Shown here one piece after another: positions 6,663-14,255 of a stretch of DNA of 25,824 nt (the stretch's first letter is position 1; every line of letters starts with the position of its first letter). The notes under the pieces are model-generated. The model was not told the DNA's origin and ran no database searches. It worked only from the letters and a program-made list of their open reading frames with translations. The DNA comes from Betaproteobacteria bacterium RIFCSPLOWO2_02_FULL_68_150 (GTDB lineage Bacteria; Pseudomonadota; Gammaproteobacteria; Burkholderiales; SG8-39). The position numbers and the translations under genes were made by a program. The stretch covers positions 1 to 25,824 of the forward strand of contig MERE01000026.1 in the NCBI GenBank assembly GCA_001771975.1. The letters are read 5' to 3'.

Positions 6663-6696
6663 GCTGGCAGCATGCCGCGGTGTGCTCTGCAGCATG
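6660..6696. promoter_or_regulatory. CAGCATG repeats at the start of the fusion gene (possible Lrp-type sites)
   Basis: An inverted pair CATGCTG-G-CAGCATG (6660-6674) covers the start codon of the aminotransferase-dihydrolase gene. A third CAGCATG copy lies at 6690-6696, one palindrome length plus about one helical turn away. Three copies in 37 bases next to an operon that encodes its own Lrp regulator are suggestive. The match to the classical Lrp consensus is only partial. Confidence 0.3.
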
Positions 6697-6725
6697 CGCT
6701 GAAATGGCGGCCGCGCTACGGCCGC

Positions 6726-6764
6726 TTCGGCGGTGGGGAGCGCGCGCCGCCGCCGAATCGGCGG
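6726..6764. other. Overlapping GC-rich inverted repeats upstream of the fusion gene
   Basis: TTCGGCGG (6726-6733) pairs with CCGCCGAA (6750-6757). The same second arm also belongs to a tight palindrome CCGCCGA-A-TCGGCGG (6750-6764). In the minus-strand transcript the two pairings exclude each other. The element lies between the ORF6N stop and the fusion start, so it could end the upstream transcript or act in the leader. There is no T-run to make it a standard intrinsic terminator. Confidence 0.3.
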
Positions 6765-6802
6765 ACCTGCGCGCAAGACGAAGTGGCGCGCGCCCCCCGG
6801 GG

Positions 6803-7318
6803 TCAATCGTCCGACACGAAACCGATCCGACGTTTGGGCTTCGGCTCCGGCGGCATCATCAGTCCGCGGATGGCATCGAACACGACCTTGAACTGGCGGT
6901 CGCATCTTGCCTCGAGCGTGTCCAGCCGGCTCGCGAGTACCTTGTGCGATGCGATCAACTCGCGCAGCCGGACAAACGCGCGCACGACGAGCACGCTCGT
7001 CCGAACCGCGGCCGCGCTGTTCAACACATTGGCCGCCATGATCGCACCGTGCTCCGTGAACGCGTATGGAAGGACGGGCGAAAACCTGAGCCGGCGGAGG
7101 TGGTCACAGTTTGTGACCACCTCCGCCTTTTCCACCTGCGTGAGCTGAAACATGAAATCTTCCGGGAAGCGGTCGGCATTGCGCTTGACCGCCTGGTTCA
7201 ACGCCTTCGTGCGAACCCCATAGAGCGCCGCGAGGTCGGCATCGACCAGTATCCTCTGCCCGCGCACGAGCAGGATGCGCGATGAAATGCGCTCGGACGG
7301 AACGGGTTGATGCTTCAC
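6803..7318 (-). CDS. ORF6N domain-containing protein (copy 2)
   Basis: A 171-residue protein if started at the GTG at 7318 (MKHQPVPSERISSRILLVRG). An in-frame start at 7393 would add 25 residues but run into the 3' end of icmF, and family members normally begin just before the ERI-like segment. The ORF6N domain contains QRILVDADLAALYGVRTKAL, RNADRFPEDFMFQLT, EVVTNCDHL and YAFTEHGAIMAANVL. The helical tail ends EPKPKRRIGFVSDD. It differs from copy 1 in the segment after FMFQLT: copy 2 has the EVVTNCDHL variant and copy 1 the SQIVTSS variant. DNA-binding is inferred from the family; the cellular role is unknown. It lies 43 bases downstream of icmF on the same strand and carries its own internal palindrome. 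Confidence 0.87.
   Translation of the reverse strand: MKHQPVPSERISSRILLVRGQRILVDADLAALYGVRTKALNQAVKRNADRFPEDFMFQLTQVEKAEVVTNCDHLRRLRFSPVLPYAFTEHGAIMAANVLNSAAAVRTSVLVVRAFVRLRELIASHKVLASRLDTLEARCDRQFKVVFDAIRGLMMPPEPKPKRRIGFVSDD
7093..7127. repeat. Perfect 35-nt palindrome inside ORF6N copy 2
   Basis: Left arm GGCGGAGGTGGTCACA (7093-7108), three-base centre GTT, right arm TGTGACCACCTCCGCC (7112-7127). All 16 pairs match. The core GGTCACA-N3-TGTGACC is shared with copy 1, while the outer arms are unrelated. It encodes AEVVTNCDHLR in the domain. Confidence 0.9.
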
Positions 7319-7361
7319 GGTCTTGTGAACGCGGCGCCGGCGCCACGGTTGACCAGACCGT

Positions 7362-10300
7362 CTACATGCTCCTGCGGTACTGCCCCCCCACATCGAAGAG
7401 TGCGTGCGTGATCTGCCCCAGGGAACACACGCGCACCGCGTCCATCAGCACGGCGAAGACGTTTTCGTCCTTCACCACCGCCTCGCGCAGGCGCTCGAGC
7501 ATCGCCGGCGCCTCCCTGGCGTGTTTCTTGTGGAACGCGCGCAGGCGCTCGAGCTGGCTCTGCTTTTCTTCCTCGCTCGAGCGGATCAGCTCGATCTTCT
7601 GCGGGATCGTCTCGCCCTGCGGATTCCGGAAGGTGTTGACGCCGACGATCGGATACGAGCCGTCGTGCTTGCGGTGCTCATACGTCATCGACTCTTCCTG
7701 GATCCTGGAGCGCTGGTAGCCCGTCTCCATCGCGCCGAGCACGCCGCCGCGCGAGGAAATCGCCTCGAACTCCTTCAGCACCGCTTCCTCCACCAGGCCG
7801 GTCAGCTCATCGATCACGAACGAGCCCTGGTTGGGGTTTTCGTTCTTCGCCAGGCCCCACTCCTTGTTGAGGATGAGCTGGATCGCCATGGCGCGGCGCA
7901 CGCTCTCCTCGGTAGGCGTGGTGATCGCCTCGTCGTAGGCGTTGGTGTGAAGGGAGTTGGTGTTGTCGTAAGTCGAGATCAGCGCCTGCAGCGTGGTGCG
8001 GATGTCGTTGAACGCGATCTCCTGCGCGTGCAAGGAGCGGCCCGAAGTCTGCGAGTGGAACTTGAGCTTCTGCGAGCGTTCGTTCGCGCCGTAGCGGTGT
8101 TTCATCGCCACCGCCCAGATGCGGCGCGCTACGCGCCCGAGCACGGCGTACTCGGGGTCCATGCCGTAGCTGAAGAAAAACGACAGGTTCGGCGCGAAAT
8201 CGTCGATGTGCATGCCGCGCGCGAGATACGCCTCCACGAAGGTGAAGCCGTTGGCCAGCGTGAAGGCGAGCTGCGAGATCGGGTTCGCGCCCGCTTCCGC
8301 GATGTGATAGCCCGAGATCGACACCGAGTAGAAGTTCTTCACCTGGTGGTGGATGAAGTACTCCTGGATGTCGCCCATGACCTTGAGCGAGAACTCGGTC
8401 GAGAAAATGCAGGTGTTCTGCCCCTGGTCTTCCTTCAGGATGTCGGCCTGCACCGTGCCGCGCACCGTGGCGAGCGTCCACGAGCGGATCTTCTCCGCCT
8501 CGTCCTCGGTCGGCGCGCGGCCGTTGTCCTGGCGGAACTTCTCCAGCTGCTGGTCGATCGCGGCGTTGAAGTACATCGCGAGGATGGTAGGCGCCGGGCC
8601 GTTGATGGTCATCGACACCGAGGTGTTCGGCGCGCACAGCTCGAACCCGCCGTAGAGCACCTTCATGTCCTCGAGCGTGGCGATCGACACCCCCGAGTTG
8701 CCCACCTTGCCGTAGATGTCCGGCCGCTCGTCCGGGTCGAAGCCGTAGAGCGTCACCGAATCGAAGGCGGTCGAGAGACGCTTCGCCGGCATGTCCTTCG
8801 AGAGCAGGTGGAAGCGCCGGTTGGTGCGAAACGGATCCCCCTCCCCGGCGAACATGCGCGTAGGGTCCTCGTTCTCGCGCTTGAAGGCGAATACGCCCGC
8901 GGTGAACGGGAACGACCCCGGCACGTTCTCCTCGAGCTGCCAGCGCAGGATCTCGCCCGGGTCCTCGTAGCGCGGCAGCGCGACCTTGGGCAGGTGCGTG
9001 CCCGAGAGCGAAACGCTGGTGAGCCGCGTGCGCACCTCGCGGCCGCGGATCTTCACCACGTACTCGTCGCCCGAGTAGGCCTTCACCGTGTCGGGCCACA
9101 TCTCGATGAGTTTCTTCGAGCGCGGGTCGAGCCGCGCGTCCCTGTCCTCGATGAGCGATTCGAGCGGCTGGCCGTCCTTGCCCGCCTGCGCGAGCATCTG
9201 CCGCGCGGCGACAAGGCTTGCCCGTTCGCGCGCCAGGCGCGCTTGCTGCAAAGCGTGCTGGTGGTAGCCGCGCACGCACTCGGCGATCTCGGCGAGGTAG
9301 CGCGCGCGCTTCGCGGGAACGACGACGTGCACGTTGGAGGACACGCGGCCCTGCGGCAGCGGCAGCTTGCCGGCGCCGAGCTTGAGGCCCTTCGCCGCGA
9401 GGCGCTCGGCGAGCGCGCCGTAGAGCGCGCTGACGCCGTCGTCGTTGAAGCGCGAGGCGATGGTGCCGTAGACCGGCATCTCCTGCGGCGGGCGCTCGAA
9501 CGCCTGGCGGTTGCGCTGCATCTGCTTTCTCACGTCGCGCAGCGCGTCCTCCGCGCCGCGGCGGTCGAACTTGTTGATGGCGACGAAGTCGGCGAAATCG
9601 AGCATGTCGATTTTTTCGAGCTGGCTCGCGGCGCCGAATTCGGGCGTCATGACGTAGAGCGAGGCGTCGACGTGCGGCACGATCGCGGCATCGCCCTGGC
9701 CGATGCCCGAGGTCTCTACGACCACCAGGTCGAAGCCGGCGGCGCGGCACGCGGCGATCGCCCCGGGCAGGCAGCGCGCGATCTCGGCGCCCGATTCGCG
9801 CGTCGCGAGCGAGCGCATGAAGACGCGCTCGCCGTGAATCGCGTTCATGCGGATGCGGTCGCCGAGCAGCGCCCCGCCGGTCTTGCGGCGCGACGGATCG
9901 ACCGCCAGCACCGCGATGCGCAAGGCGTCCCCCTGATCGAGCCGGAAGCGCCGGATCAGCTCGTCGGTGAGCGAGCTTTTTCCCGCGCCGCCGGTGCCGG
10001 TGATGCCGAGCACCGGCACCGGCCGGCGCGCGGCCGCCTCGTGCAGCGTCTTTTTCAGGCGCCCGTCGAGCACGTCCAGCTCGAGCGCGGTGATGATCTG
10101 CGCCAGCGCGCGCCGCTCGCCCGCGACGAGGGCCTCGAGGTTCTTCGGCGCATGCCCGGCCGGATCGAAATCGCAGCGCGCCAGGATGTCGTTGATCATG
10201 CCCTGCAGGCCCATGCGCTGGCCGTCCTCCGGCGAGTAGATGCGCGCCACGCCGTAATCGTGCAGCGCCTTCATCTCCTCCGGCACGATGACGCCGCCGC

Positions 10301-10616
10301 CGCCGCCGAACACCTGGATGTGCGCGCCGCCGCGGCTGCCGAGCAGGTCCACCATGTACCTGAAGAATTCCAGGTGCCCGCCCTGGTAGGACGACACCGC
10401 GATCCCTTGAGCGTCCTCGTCCAGCGCGGCGGTCACGATCTCGTCCACCGAGCGGTTGTGGCCGAGATGGATCACCTCGGCCCCCGAGGCCTGCAGGATC
10501 CTGCGCATGATGTTGATCGAGGCGTCGTGACCGTCAAAGAGGCTCGCCGCGGTGACGAAGCGGATCTTGTGTTTCGCCTTGTAGACGAGGTTCTTCGAGT
10601 CGGAGAGATCGGTCAT
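7362..10616 (-). CDS. icmF: Fused isobutyryl-CoA mutase IcmF (B12 domain - G-protein chaperone - mutase)
   Basis: A 1084-residue protein, the usual IcmF length. Residues 1-145 form the cobalamin-binding domain, with FDGHDASINIMRR (the His that ligates cobalt) and SSYQGGH. Residues about 195-470 are a MeaB-like G-domain with P-loop GTGGAGKS (207-214), ETSGIGQGD and an NKFD guanine-specificity motif. From about 540 to the end is the TIM-barrel acyl-CoA mutase with NTSVSMTINGPAPTILAMYF, QEYFIHHQVKNFYSVSISGY and GYQRSRIQEESMTYEHRKHD. IcmF interconverts isobutyryl- and n-butyryl-CoA using coenzyme B12, and some members act on isovaleryl/pivalyl-CoA. The G-domain gates cofactor loading. Start ATG 10616 has a GGAGGAGGGG ribosome-binding site. 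A 22-bp palindromic operator candidate precedes it. No acyl-CoA dehydrogenase gene is adjacent. Confidence 0.96.
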   Translation of the reverse strand: MTDLSDSKNLVYKAKHKIRFVTAASLFDGHDASINIMRRILQASGAEVIHLGHNRSVDEIVTAALDEDAQGIAVSSYQGGHLEFFRYMVDLLGSRGGAHIQVFGGGGGVIVPEEMKALHDYGVARIYSPEDGQRMGLQGMINDILARCDFDPAGHAPKNLEALVAGERRALAQIITALELDVLDGRLKKTLHEAAARRPVPVLGITGTGGAGKSSLTDELIRRFRLDQGDALRIAVLAVDPSRRKTGGALLGDRIRMNAIHGERVFMRSLATRESGAEIARCLPGAIAACRAAGFDLVVVETSGIGQGDAAIVPHVDASLYVMTPEFGAASQLEKIDMLDFADFVAINKFDRRGAEDALRDVRKQMQRNRQAFERPPQEMPVYGTIASRFNDDGVSALYGALAERLAAKGLKLGAGKLPLPQGRVSSNVHVVVPAKRARYLAEIAECVRGYHQHALQQARLARERASLVAARQMLAQAGKDGQPLESLIEDRDARLDPRSKKLIEMWPDTVKAYSGDEYVVKIRGREVRTRLTSVSLSGTHLPKVALPRYEDPGEILRWQLEENVPGSFPFTAGVFAFKRENEDPTRMFAGEGDPFRTNRRFHLLSKDMPAKRLSTAFDSVTLYGFDPDERPDIYGKVGNSGVSIATLEDMKVLYGGFELCAPNTSVSMTINGPAPTILAMYFNAAIDQQLEKFRQDNGRAPTEDEAEKIRSWTLATVRGTVQADILKEDQGQNTCIFSTEFSLKVMGDIQEYFIHHQVKNFYSVSISGYHIAEAGANPISQLAFTLANGFTFVEAYLARGMHIDDFAPNLSFFFSYGMDPEYAVLGRVARRIWAVAMKHRYGANERSQKLKFHSQTSGRSLHAQEIAFNDIRTTLQALISTYDNTNSLHTNAYDEAITTPTEESVRRAMAIQLILNKEWGLAKNENPNQGSFVIDELTGLVEEAVLKEFEAISSRGGVLGAMETGYQRSRIQEESMTYEHRKHDGSYPIVGVNTFRNPQGETIPQKIELIRSSEEEKQSQLERLRAFHKKHAREAPAMLERLREAVVKDENVFAVLMDAVRVCSLGQITHALFDVGGQYRRSM

Positions 10617-10639
10617 GGCCCCTCCTCCAGGGCATGGAA

Positions 10640-10668
10640 AGCGTACTTGACGTTTACGTAAACGTCAA
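10640..10668 (-). promoter_or_regulatory. icmF promoter with a perfect 22-bp palindromic operator
   Basis: A perfect palindrome occupies 10647-10668; each half is TTGACGTTTAC and its complement. On the minus strand its outer TTGACG can serve as a -35 box, followed 17 bases later by TACGCT as a -10 box (10645-10640), about 24 bases before the icmF start codon. The palindrome therefore fills the -35 box and the spacer, the place where MerR-type regulators and many repressors bind. It resembles, from memory, sites of the MerR-type LiuR regulator of branched-chain amino acid and acyl-CoA catabolism. No regulator gene lies next to it. Confidence 0.65.
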
Positions 10669-11141
10669 CTAGGCCGGCGGCGGCGCGGCCTTCGCTGCAG
10701 AAGGCGGATTCCCGCCGGCGCGCACCGGCGGCCCGGCAGAGCTTGGCAGGCTCGCGCGTGCCGCGCAAGATTGCCGAATTCGATCTCATCCGTCGCGCTG
10801 CGCGCGCGGCAGCGATCCGTATCGGCTGCACCGCCGAACTCGAGCTTCGGTCAGCGGACAAACGATTAGCGCGTTTAGCACTTATTCAGTACGCTAACGC
10901 GATTGCTGGAAGCGAAGCGCGCTCGTTTGCCGAGGAGATCGCCATCCGCACGAGACAATCGTTTGAAAACATGGGCTTCCGCGGAGCCATGTCAACCGGC
11001 GCACCGCGCGGCGGCCGCGCGATTCTGTTGCATCGCACCGTAGAGCGGTTGAATTGTCGCGGCGCAACCGCAGTCCAAGCAGCGAAGAGGAGGTTCGACA
11101 TCACCTAGAGTGGGCATAACCATGAGAACAGGGGCCTAGCC
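10669..11141. other. Intergenic region between divergent icmF and prkA
   Basis: This 473-base stretch holds no gene I can support. Frames on both strands give low-complexity, Arg/Ala-rich translations typical of non-coding GC-rich DNA. A stem with one bulged base lies at 10870-10901 (CGCGTTTAGC against GCTAACGCG, loop of 13). The 3' end has a ribosome-binding site (AGGGG) 8 bases before the prkA ATG. The region presumably contains the prkA promoter, but I could not pick a convincing sigma-70 or sigma-54 site. Confidence 0.5.
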
Positions 11142-13088
11142 ATGAAAGATGTCAGCTATTCGCCAAGTGCCGAGCGGCAATCGAATTTCCGGAAATCGCT
11201 GGTTGCCTTCAGCCAGGATCATCGGGCGGCCCAGTGGTCCGGAACCTTCGGCGCTTTTCTCGAGTCGGTGTTCCCCAACGATCCGCGCGGCATCACGCGG
11301 ATGAGCCACCAGTACATCTGGGACATGATCCGCACCGAGGGCTGCGCGGACGAAAAGGGCCAGCTGCATTGCCGCCTTTTCGACGACGAGCTGTACGGCA
11401 TCGACGAGGCGCTCGACCGCCTGGTCGACTATTTCAAGGCGGCGAGCGCCGGCAGCGAAGTCGGCAGGCGGCTGCTGTTGCTGCTCGGGCCTCCCTCGGG
11501 CGGCAAGTCGACCCTGGTGATCCTGCTCAAGCGCGGCCTGGAGGAGTACAGCCACACCGACGCCGGTGCGCTCTATGCCATTCACGGCTGCCCGGTGCAC
11601 GAATCGCCGCTGCACCTGGTGCCACACACCCTGAGGCCGCAATTCCGCCAGACCTACGGCGTCGAGATCAGCGGCGAGCTGTGCCCGTACTGCGTGACGC
11701 GCCTCGCTCACGATTTTTCCGGCGACTTCATGCAGATGCCGGTGAACCGCATCTTCATCACCGAGGCCGGGCGGATCGGCGTCGGCACCTACGCCCCGCA
11801 CGACCCCACCACGGCCGACATCGCCGACCTGGTCGGCTCGGTGGACCTGTCCAAGGTCTCGCAATACGGCGACGAGGGCGACCCGCGCGCCTGGTCCTGG
11901 TCGGGGGCGGTGTTCGCCGCGAGCCGCGGGCTGCTGGAGATGATCGAGATCCTGAAGGTGAAGCGCGAGTTCCTCTACCTGCTGCTCACGCTGACGCAGG
12001 AAAAGAACGTCAAGGTGTCGCGCTTCCCGCTCATCTACATGGACGAGACGATCCTCGCGCACACCAACCTGGCCGAGTTCCGCAAGTTCCTGCAGGAATC
12101 GGAGAACGAGGCGCTGCTCGACCGCATGGTCATCATCCAGGTGCCGTACACGCTGTCCTACAAGGACGAGGCGCACATCTACCGCAAGCTCACCTCGAGC
12201 ACCCAGGCGTTCCGCGAAGTGCATCTCGATCCGCACGCCCTGCACGTGGCCGCGGTGTTCGCGATTTTCACCCGCCTGCAGGAGGGCGACGACAAGGAGG
12301 CCGAGGTCGCCAAGAAGGTGCGCCTGTACGCCGGCGAGGATGTCGAGGGCGTTCCGGCGAGCGAGGTCGAGAAGATCCGCGCCAAGACGCCCGAAGAGGG
12401 CCTCTCGGGGGTGTCGCCGCGCTTCGTCATCAACGCGCTCTCCAACGCCATCATCCAGTCGCAGGCGCGCAGCCTCACCAGCATGGAGGTGCTGCTCGCG
12501 ATCAAGGACGCGATCGAGTCGGACGCCCGCATGGACGCGAAAAAGAAGCGCAAGTGGGTCGATTTCCTGGTGATCGTGCGCAAGGACTTCTACAACCGCT
12601 GGGTGAAGGAGGACGTGCACAAGGCGCTGTTCGTGTCGTTCGAGCAGGAGGCGCAGGACCTCCTGAACAAGTACCTCGACGAAGTCGAGGCGACGCTCGA
12701 CCACAAGACGCTCAAGGACCCGATCACCAGCGAGGAGCGCAAGCCCGACGAGCGCTTCCTGCGTTCGGTCGAGGAGAAGATCAAGATTTCCGACTCCGGC
12801 AAGCTCTCGTTCCGCCAGGAAGTGGTGCGCAAGGCGATGGGCTCGTACAAGCGGGGCGAGAAGTTCACGCTCGACAGCCACGCCCAGCTGCACGAGGCGA
12901 TCGAGCAGTACCTGTTCGAGCAGCGCCGCGACGTGCTGCGACTGGTGAGCTCGACCACGCGCCCCGACGACGAGACGCGCCAGAAGATTTCCGTGGTCGA
13001 GCAGCGCCTCGCCGAAGAGTACGGCTACGACAGCCACAGCGCGCGCGAAGCGCTCAACTACGTCACCTCGCTGCTGGCGCAGGAATAG
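11142..13088 (+). CDS. prkA: PrkA family serine protein kinase / AAA+ protein (YeaG homologue)
   Basis: A 648-residue protein with the full PrkA architecture. The N-terminal AAA-like domain has Walker A GPPSGGKST (116-124) within LLLLLGPPSGGKSTLVILLK. The central part includes CPYCVTRLAHDF and YMDETILAHTNLAEFRKFL. The C-terminal PrkA domain runs roughly from residue 400 to the end. PrkA of Bacillus was reported as a Ser/Thr kinase, and later work there also reports ATP-dependent protease activity. E. coli YeaG is involved in starvation and stress survival. It is the first gene of a three-gene operon with yeaH (6-base gap) and spoVR, a synteny conserved across proteobacteria. The cytoplasmic protein has no signal sequence. 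Start ATG 11142 with AGGGG upstream. Family call is firm; the physiological target is unknown. Confidence 0.96.
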   Translation: MKDVSYSPSAERQSNFRKSLVAFSQDHRAAQWSGTFGAFLESVFPNDPRGITRMSHQYIWDMIRTEGCADEKGQLHCRLFDDELYGIDEALDRLVDYFKAASAGSEVGRRLLLLLGPPSGGKSTLVILLKRGLEEYSHTDAGALYAIHGCPVHESPLHLVPHTLRPQFRQTYGVEISGELCPYCVTRLAHDFSGDFMQMPVNRIFITEAGRIGVGTYAPHDPTTADIADLVGSVDLSKVSQYGDEGDPRAWSWSGAVFAASRGLLEMIEILKVKREFLYLLLTLTQEKNVKVSRFPLIYMDETILAHTNLAEFRKFLQESENEALLDRMVIIQVPYTLSYKDEAHIYRKLTSSTQAFREVHLDPHALHVAAVFAIFTRLQEGDDKEAEVAKKVRLYAGEDVEGVPASEVEKIRAKTPEEGLSGVSPRFVINALSNAIIQSQARSLTSMEVLLAIKDAIESDARMDAKKKRKWVDFLVIVRKDFYNRWVKEDVHKALFVSFEQEAQDLLNKYLDEVEATLDHKTLKDPITSEERKPDERFLRSVEEKIKISDSGKLSFRQEVVRKAMGSYKRGEKFTLDSHAQLHEAIEQYLFEQRRDVLRLVSSTTRPDDETRQKISVVEQRLAEEYGYDSHSAREALNYVTSLLAQE

Positions 13089-13094
13089 GCGGCC

Positions 13095-14255
13095 ATGACC
13101 GAGCGGCCTTCGCGCATCATGGCGGAAACGCCGTGGTACGAGCTGTTCTCGCGCGGCGCGCGCGACTGGCTGCGGCACGACCAGAAGGTGCGCGACGCGG
13201 TGCGCAGCCGGCTCCCGGAGCTGCTCTCGGCGGGCGACCTGATCACCAATTCGGAGAACCGCACCGTGCTGGTGCCGGTGCGCTTTCTCGAGCATGCGCG
13301 CTTTCGCCTCGCGGAGCACGACGTGCATAGCGGCGCCGGCCAGGGCAAGGGCGAACCCGGCCAGGTGCTGCGCCCGGCGCGCAGCGACGACGAGCAGGGA
13401 GCGCGCGAGCCCGGCACCGAGGGCAGCGAGGTGCGCTTCGTCCTCGAGCTGAAGCTCGACGAGATCGTCGACTGGCTGTGGGAGGAGCTGAAACTGCCCG
13501 ATCTGAAGCCCAAGCGCAGCGCGGCCCTCGACGAACCCGACTACATCCGGGAGGGCTGGGACAAGCGCGGCCCGCGCGCGCGGCTCGACCGCCGCCGCAC
13601 CGTGAAGGAGGCGGTCAAGCGCCGCGCCATGCAGGAGGCGCCGCTCGCCTTCACCAACGACGATCTGCGCTTCCGCCAGCTGGTGCGGCGCTCCACCCCG
13701 GCGATCAACGCCGCGGTGATCTTCGCGCTCGACGTCTCGGGCAGCATGCAGGAGGCGCAGCGCCGCCTCGCCAAGACGTTCTTCTTCTTCGCGCTGCAGG
13801 GCATCCGGCGGCAGTACGCCAAGGTCGAGACGGTGTTCCTCGCGCACGCGGTGGAGGCCTGGGAGTTCTCGGAGGAGCAGTTCTTCCAGGTGAGCGGCGA
13901 CGGCGGCACCGTGGCCTCGAGCGCGTTTCGCGTCGCCGGGGAGCTGCTCGAGAAGCGCTACGACCCTTCGCGCTACAACGCCTACCTGTTCTACGCCTCG
14001 GACGGCGACAACGCCGGCGAGGACCGCGCCAGCGCCGCACAGGCGCTCGCCGCGCTCGCCGCCGAGCTGAACTACGTCGGCTACGTGGAGACCAGCGTGT
14101 CGGCGTTCCACCCCAGGGAAACGCAGATCGCGGAGCTGTTCGCCGCGCTCAAGGGCAAAGACCTTCCGGTAGGCGCCGTGCGGCTCGAATCGCTCGAAGA
14201 CGTGTGGAACGCGATCCGCATCTTCTTCCGCGAGCAGGCCGCGCAGTCCGCATGA
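13095..14255 (+). CDS. yeaH: YeaH/DUF444 family protein (UPF0229) with von Willebrand A-like domain
   Basis: A 386-residue protein. The N-terminal part contains RHDQKVRDAVRSRLPELLSA and a Gly/Glu-rich charged linker (about 78-112). The C-terminal half is a von Willebrand A-like domain with the metal-site motif DVSGSM (213-218), then TFFFFALQGIRRQYAKVETV and FYASDGDNAGED. This is the DUF444/UPF0229 family, represented by E. coli YeaH, normally encoded between prkA and spoVR. A MIDAS-type metal site implies a protein-protein interaction role, perhaps as adaptor for PrkA; that is inference. It starts 6 bases after prkA, and its stop overlaps the spoVR start as ATGA. Length is close to that of family members (about 420), slightly shorter at the N-terminus. 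Confidence 0.95.
   Translation: MTERPSRIMAETPWYELFSRGARDWLRHDQKVRDAVRSRLPELLSAGDLITNSENRTVLVPVRFLEHARFRLAEHDVHSGAGQGKGEPGQVLRPARSDDEQGAREPGTEGSEVRFVLELKLDEIVDWLWEELKLPDLKPKRSAALDEPDYIREGWDKRGPRARLDRRRTVKEAVKRRAMQEAPLAFTNDDLRFRQLVRRSTPAINAAVIFALDVSGSMQEAQRRLAKTFFFFALQGIRRQYAKVETVFLAHAVEAWEFSEEQFFQVSGDGGTVASSAFRVAGELLEKRYDPSRYNAYLFYASDGDNAGEDRASAAQALAALAAELNYVGYVETSVSAFHPRETQIAELFAALKGKDLPVGAVRLESLEDVWNAIRIFFREQAAQSA

Noticed and set aside
6663..6905. N-terminal extension of the aminotransferase-dihydrolase gene to 6905
   Set aside because: These 81 codons are the ORF6N copy 2 tail and its downstream spacer read in another frame. RocD homologues begin near MNARLPFD.
7319..7393. Longer start (7393) for ORF6N copy 2
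   Set aside because: It would overlap the icmF stop by 32 bases and adds an Arg-rich segment not seen in the family. The GTG at 7318 fits the usual N-terminus.
7404..10661. 1085-codon open frame antisense to the whole of icmF
   Set aside because: It mirrors icmF with third positions set by the sense codons. The translation is Arg/His/Ala/Leu-rich without any domain, a typical artefact of GC-rich DNA.
10613..10861. 82-codon minus-strand frame upstream of icmF
   Set aside because: It is a read-through of the palindromic promoter region with an Arg/Ser/Ala-rich translation. The palindrome and promoter explain the sequence better.
10743..11108. 121-codon plus-strand frame before prkA
   Set aside because: No recognisable motif, no ribosome-binding site and irregular codon use compared with the neighbouring genes.
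11136..14111. 991-codon open frame antisense to prkA and yeaH
   Set aside because: Same artefact. The sense strand encodes two well-defined families in conserved synteny, and the antisense translation is low-complexity.
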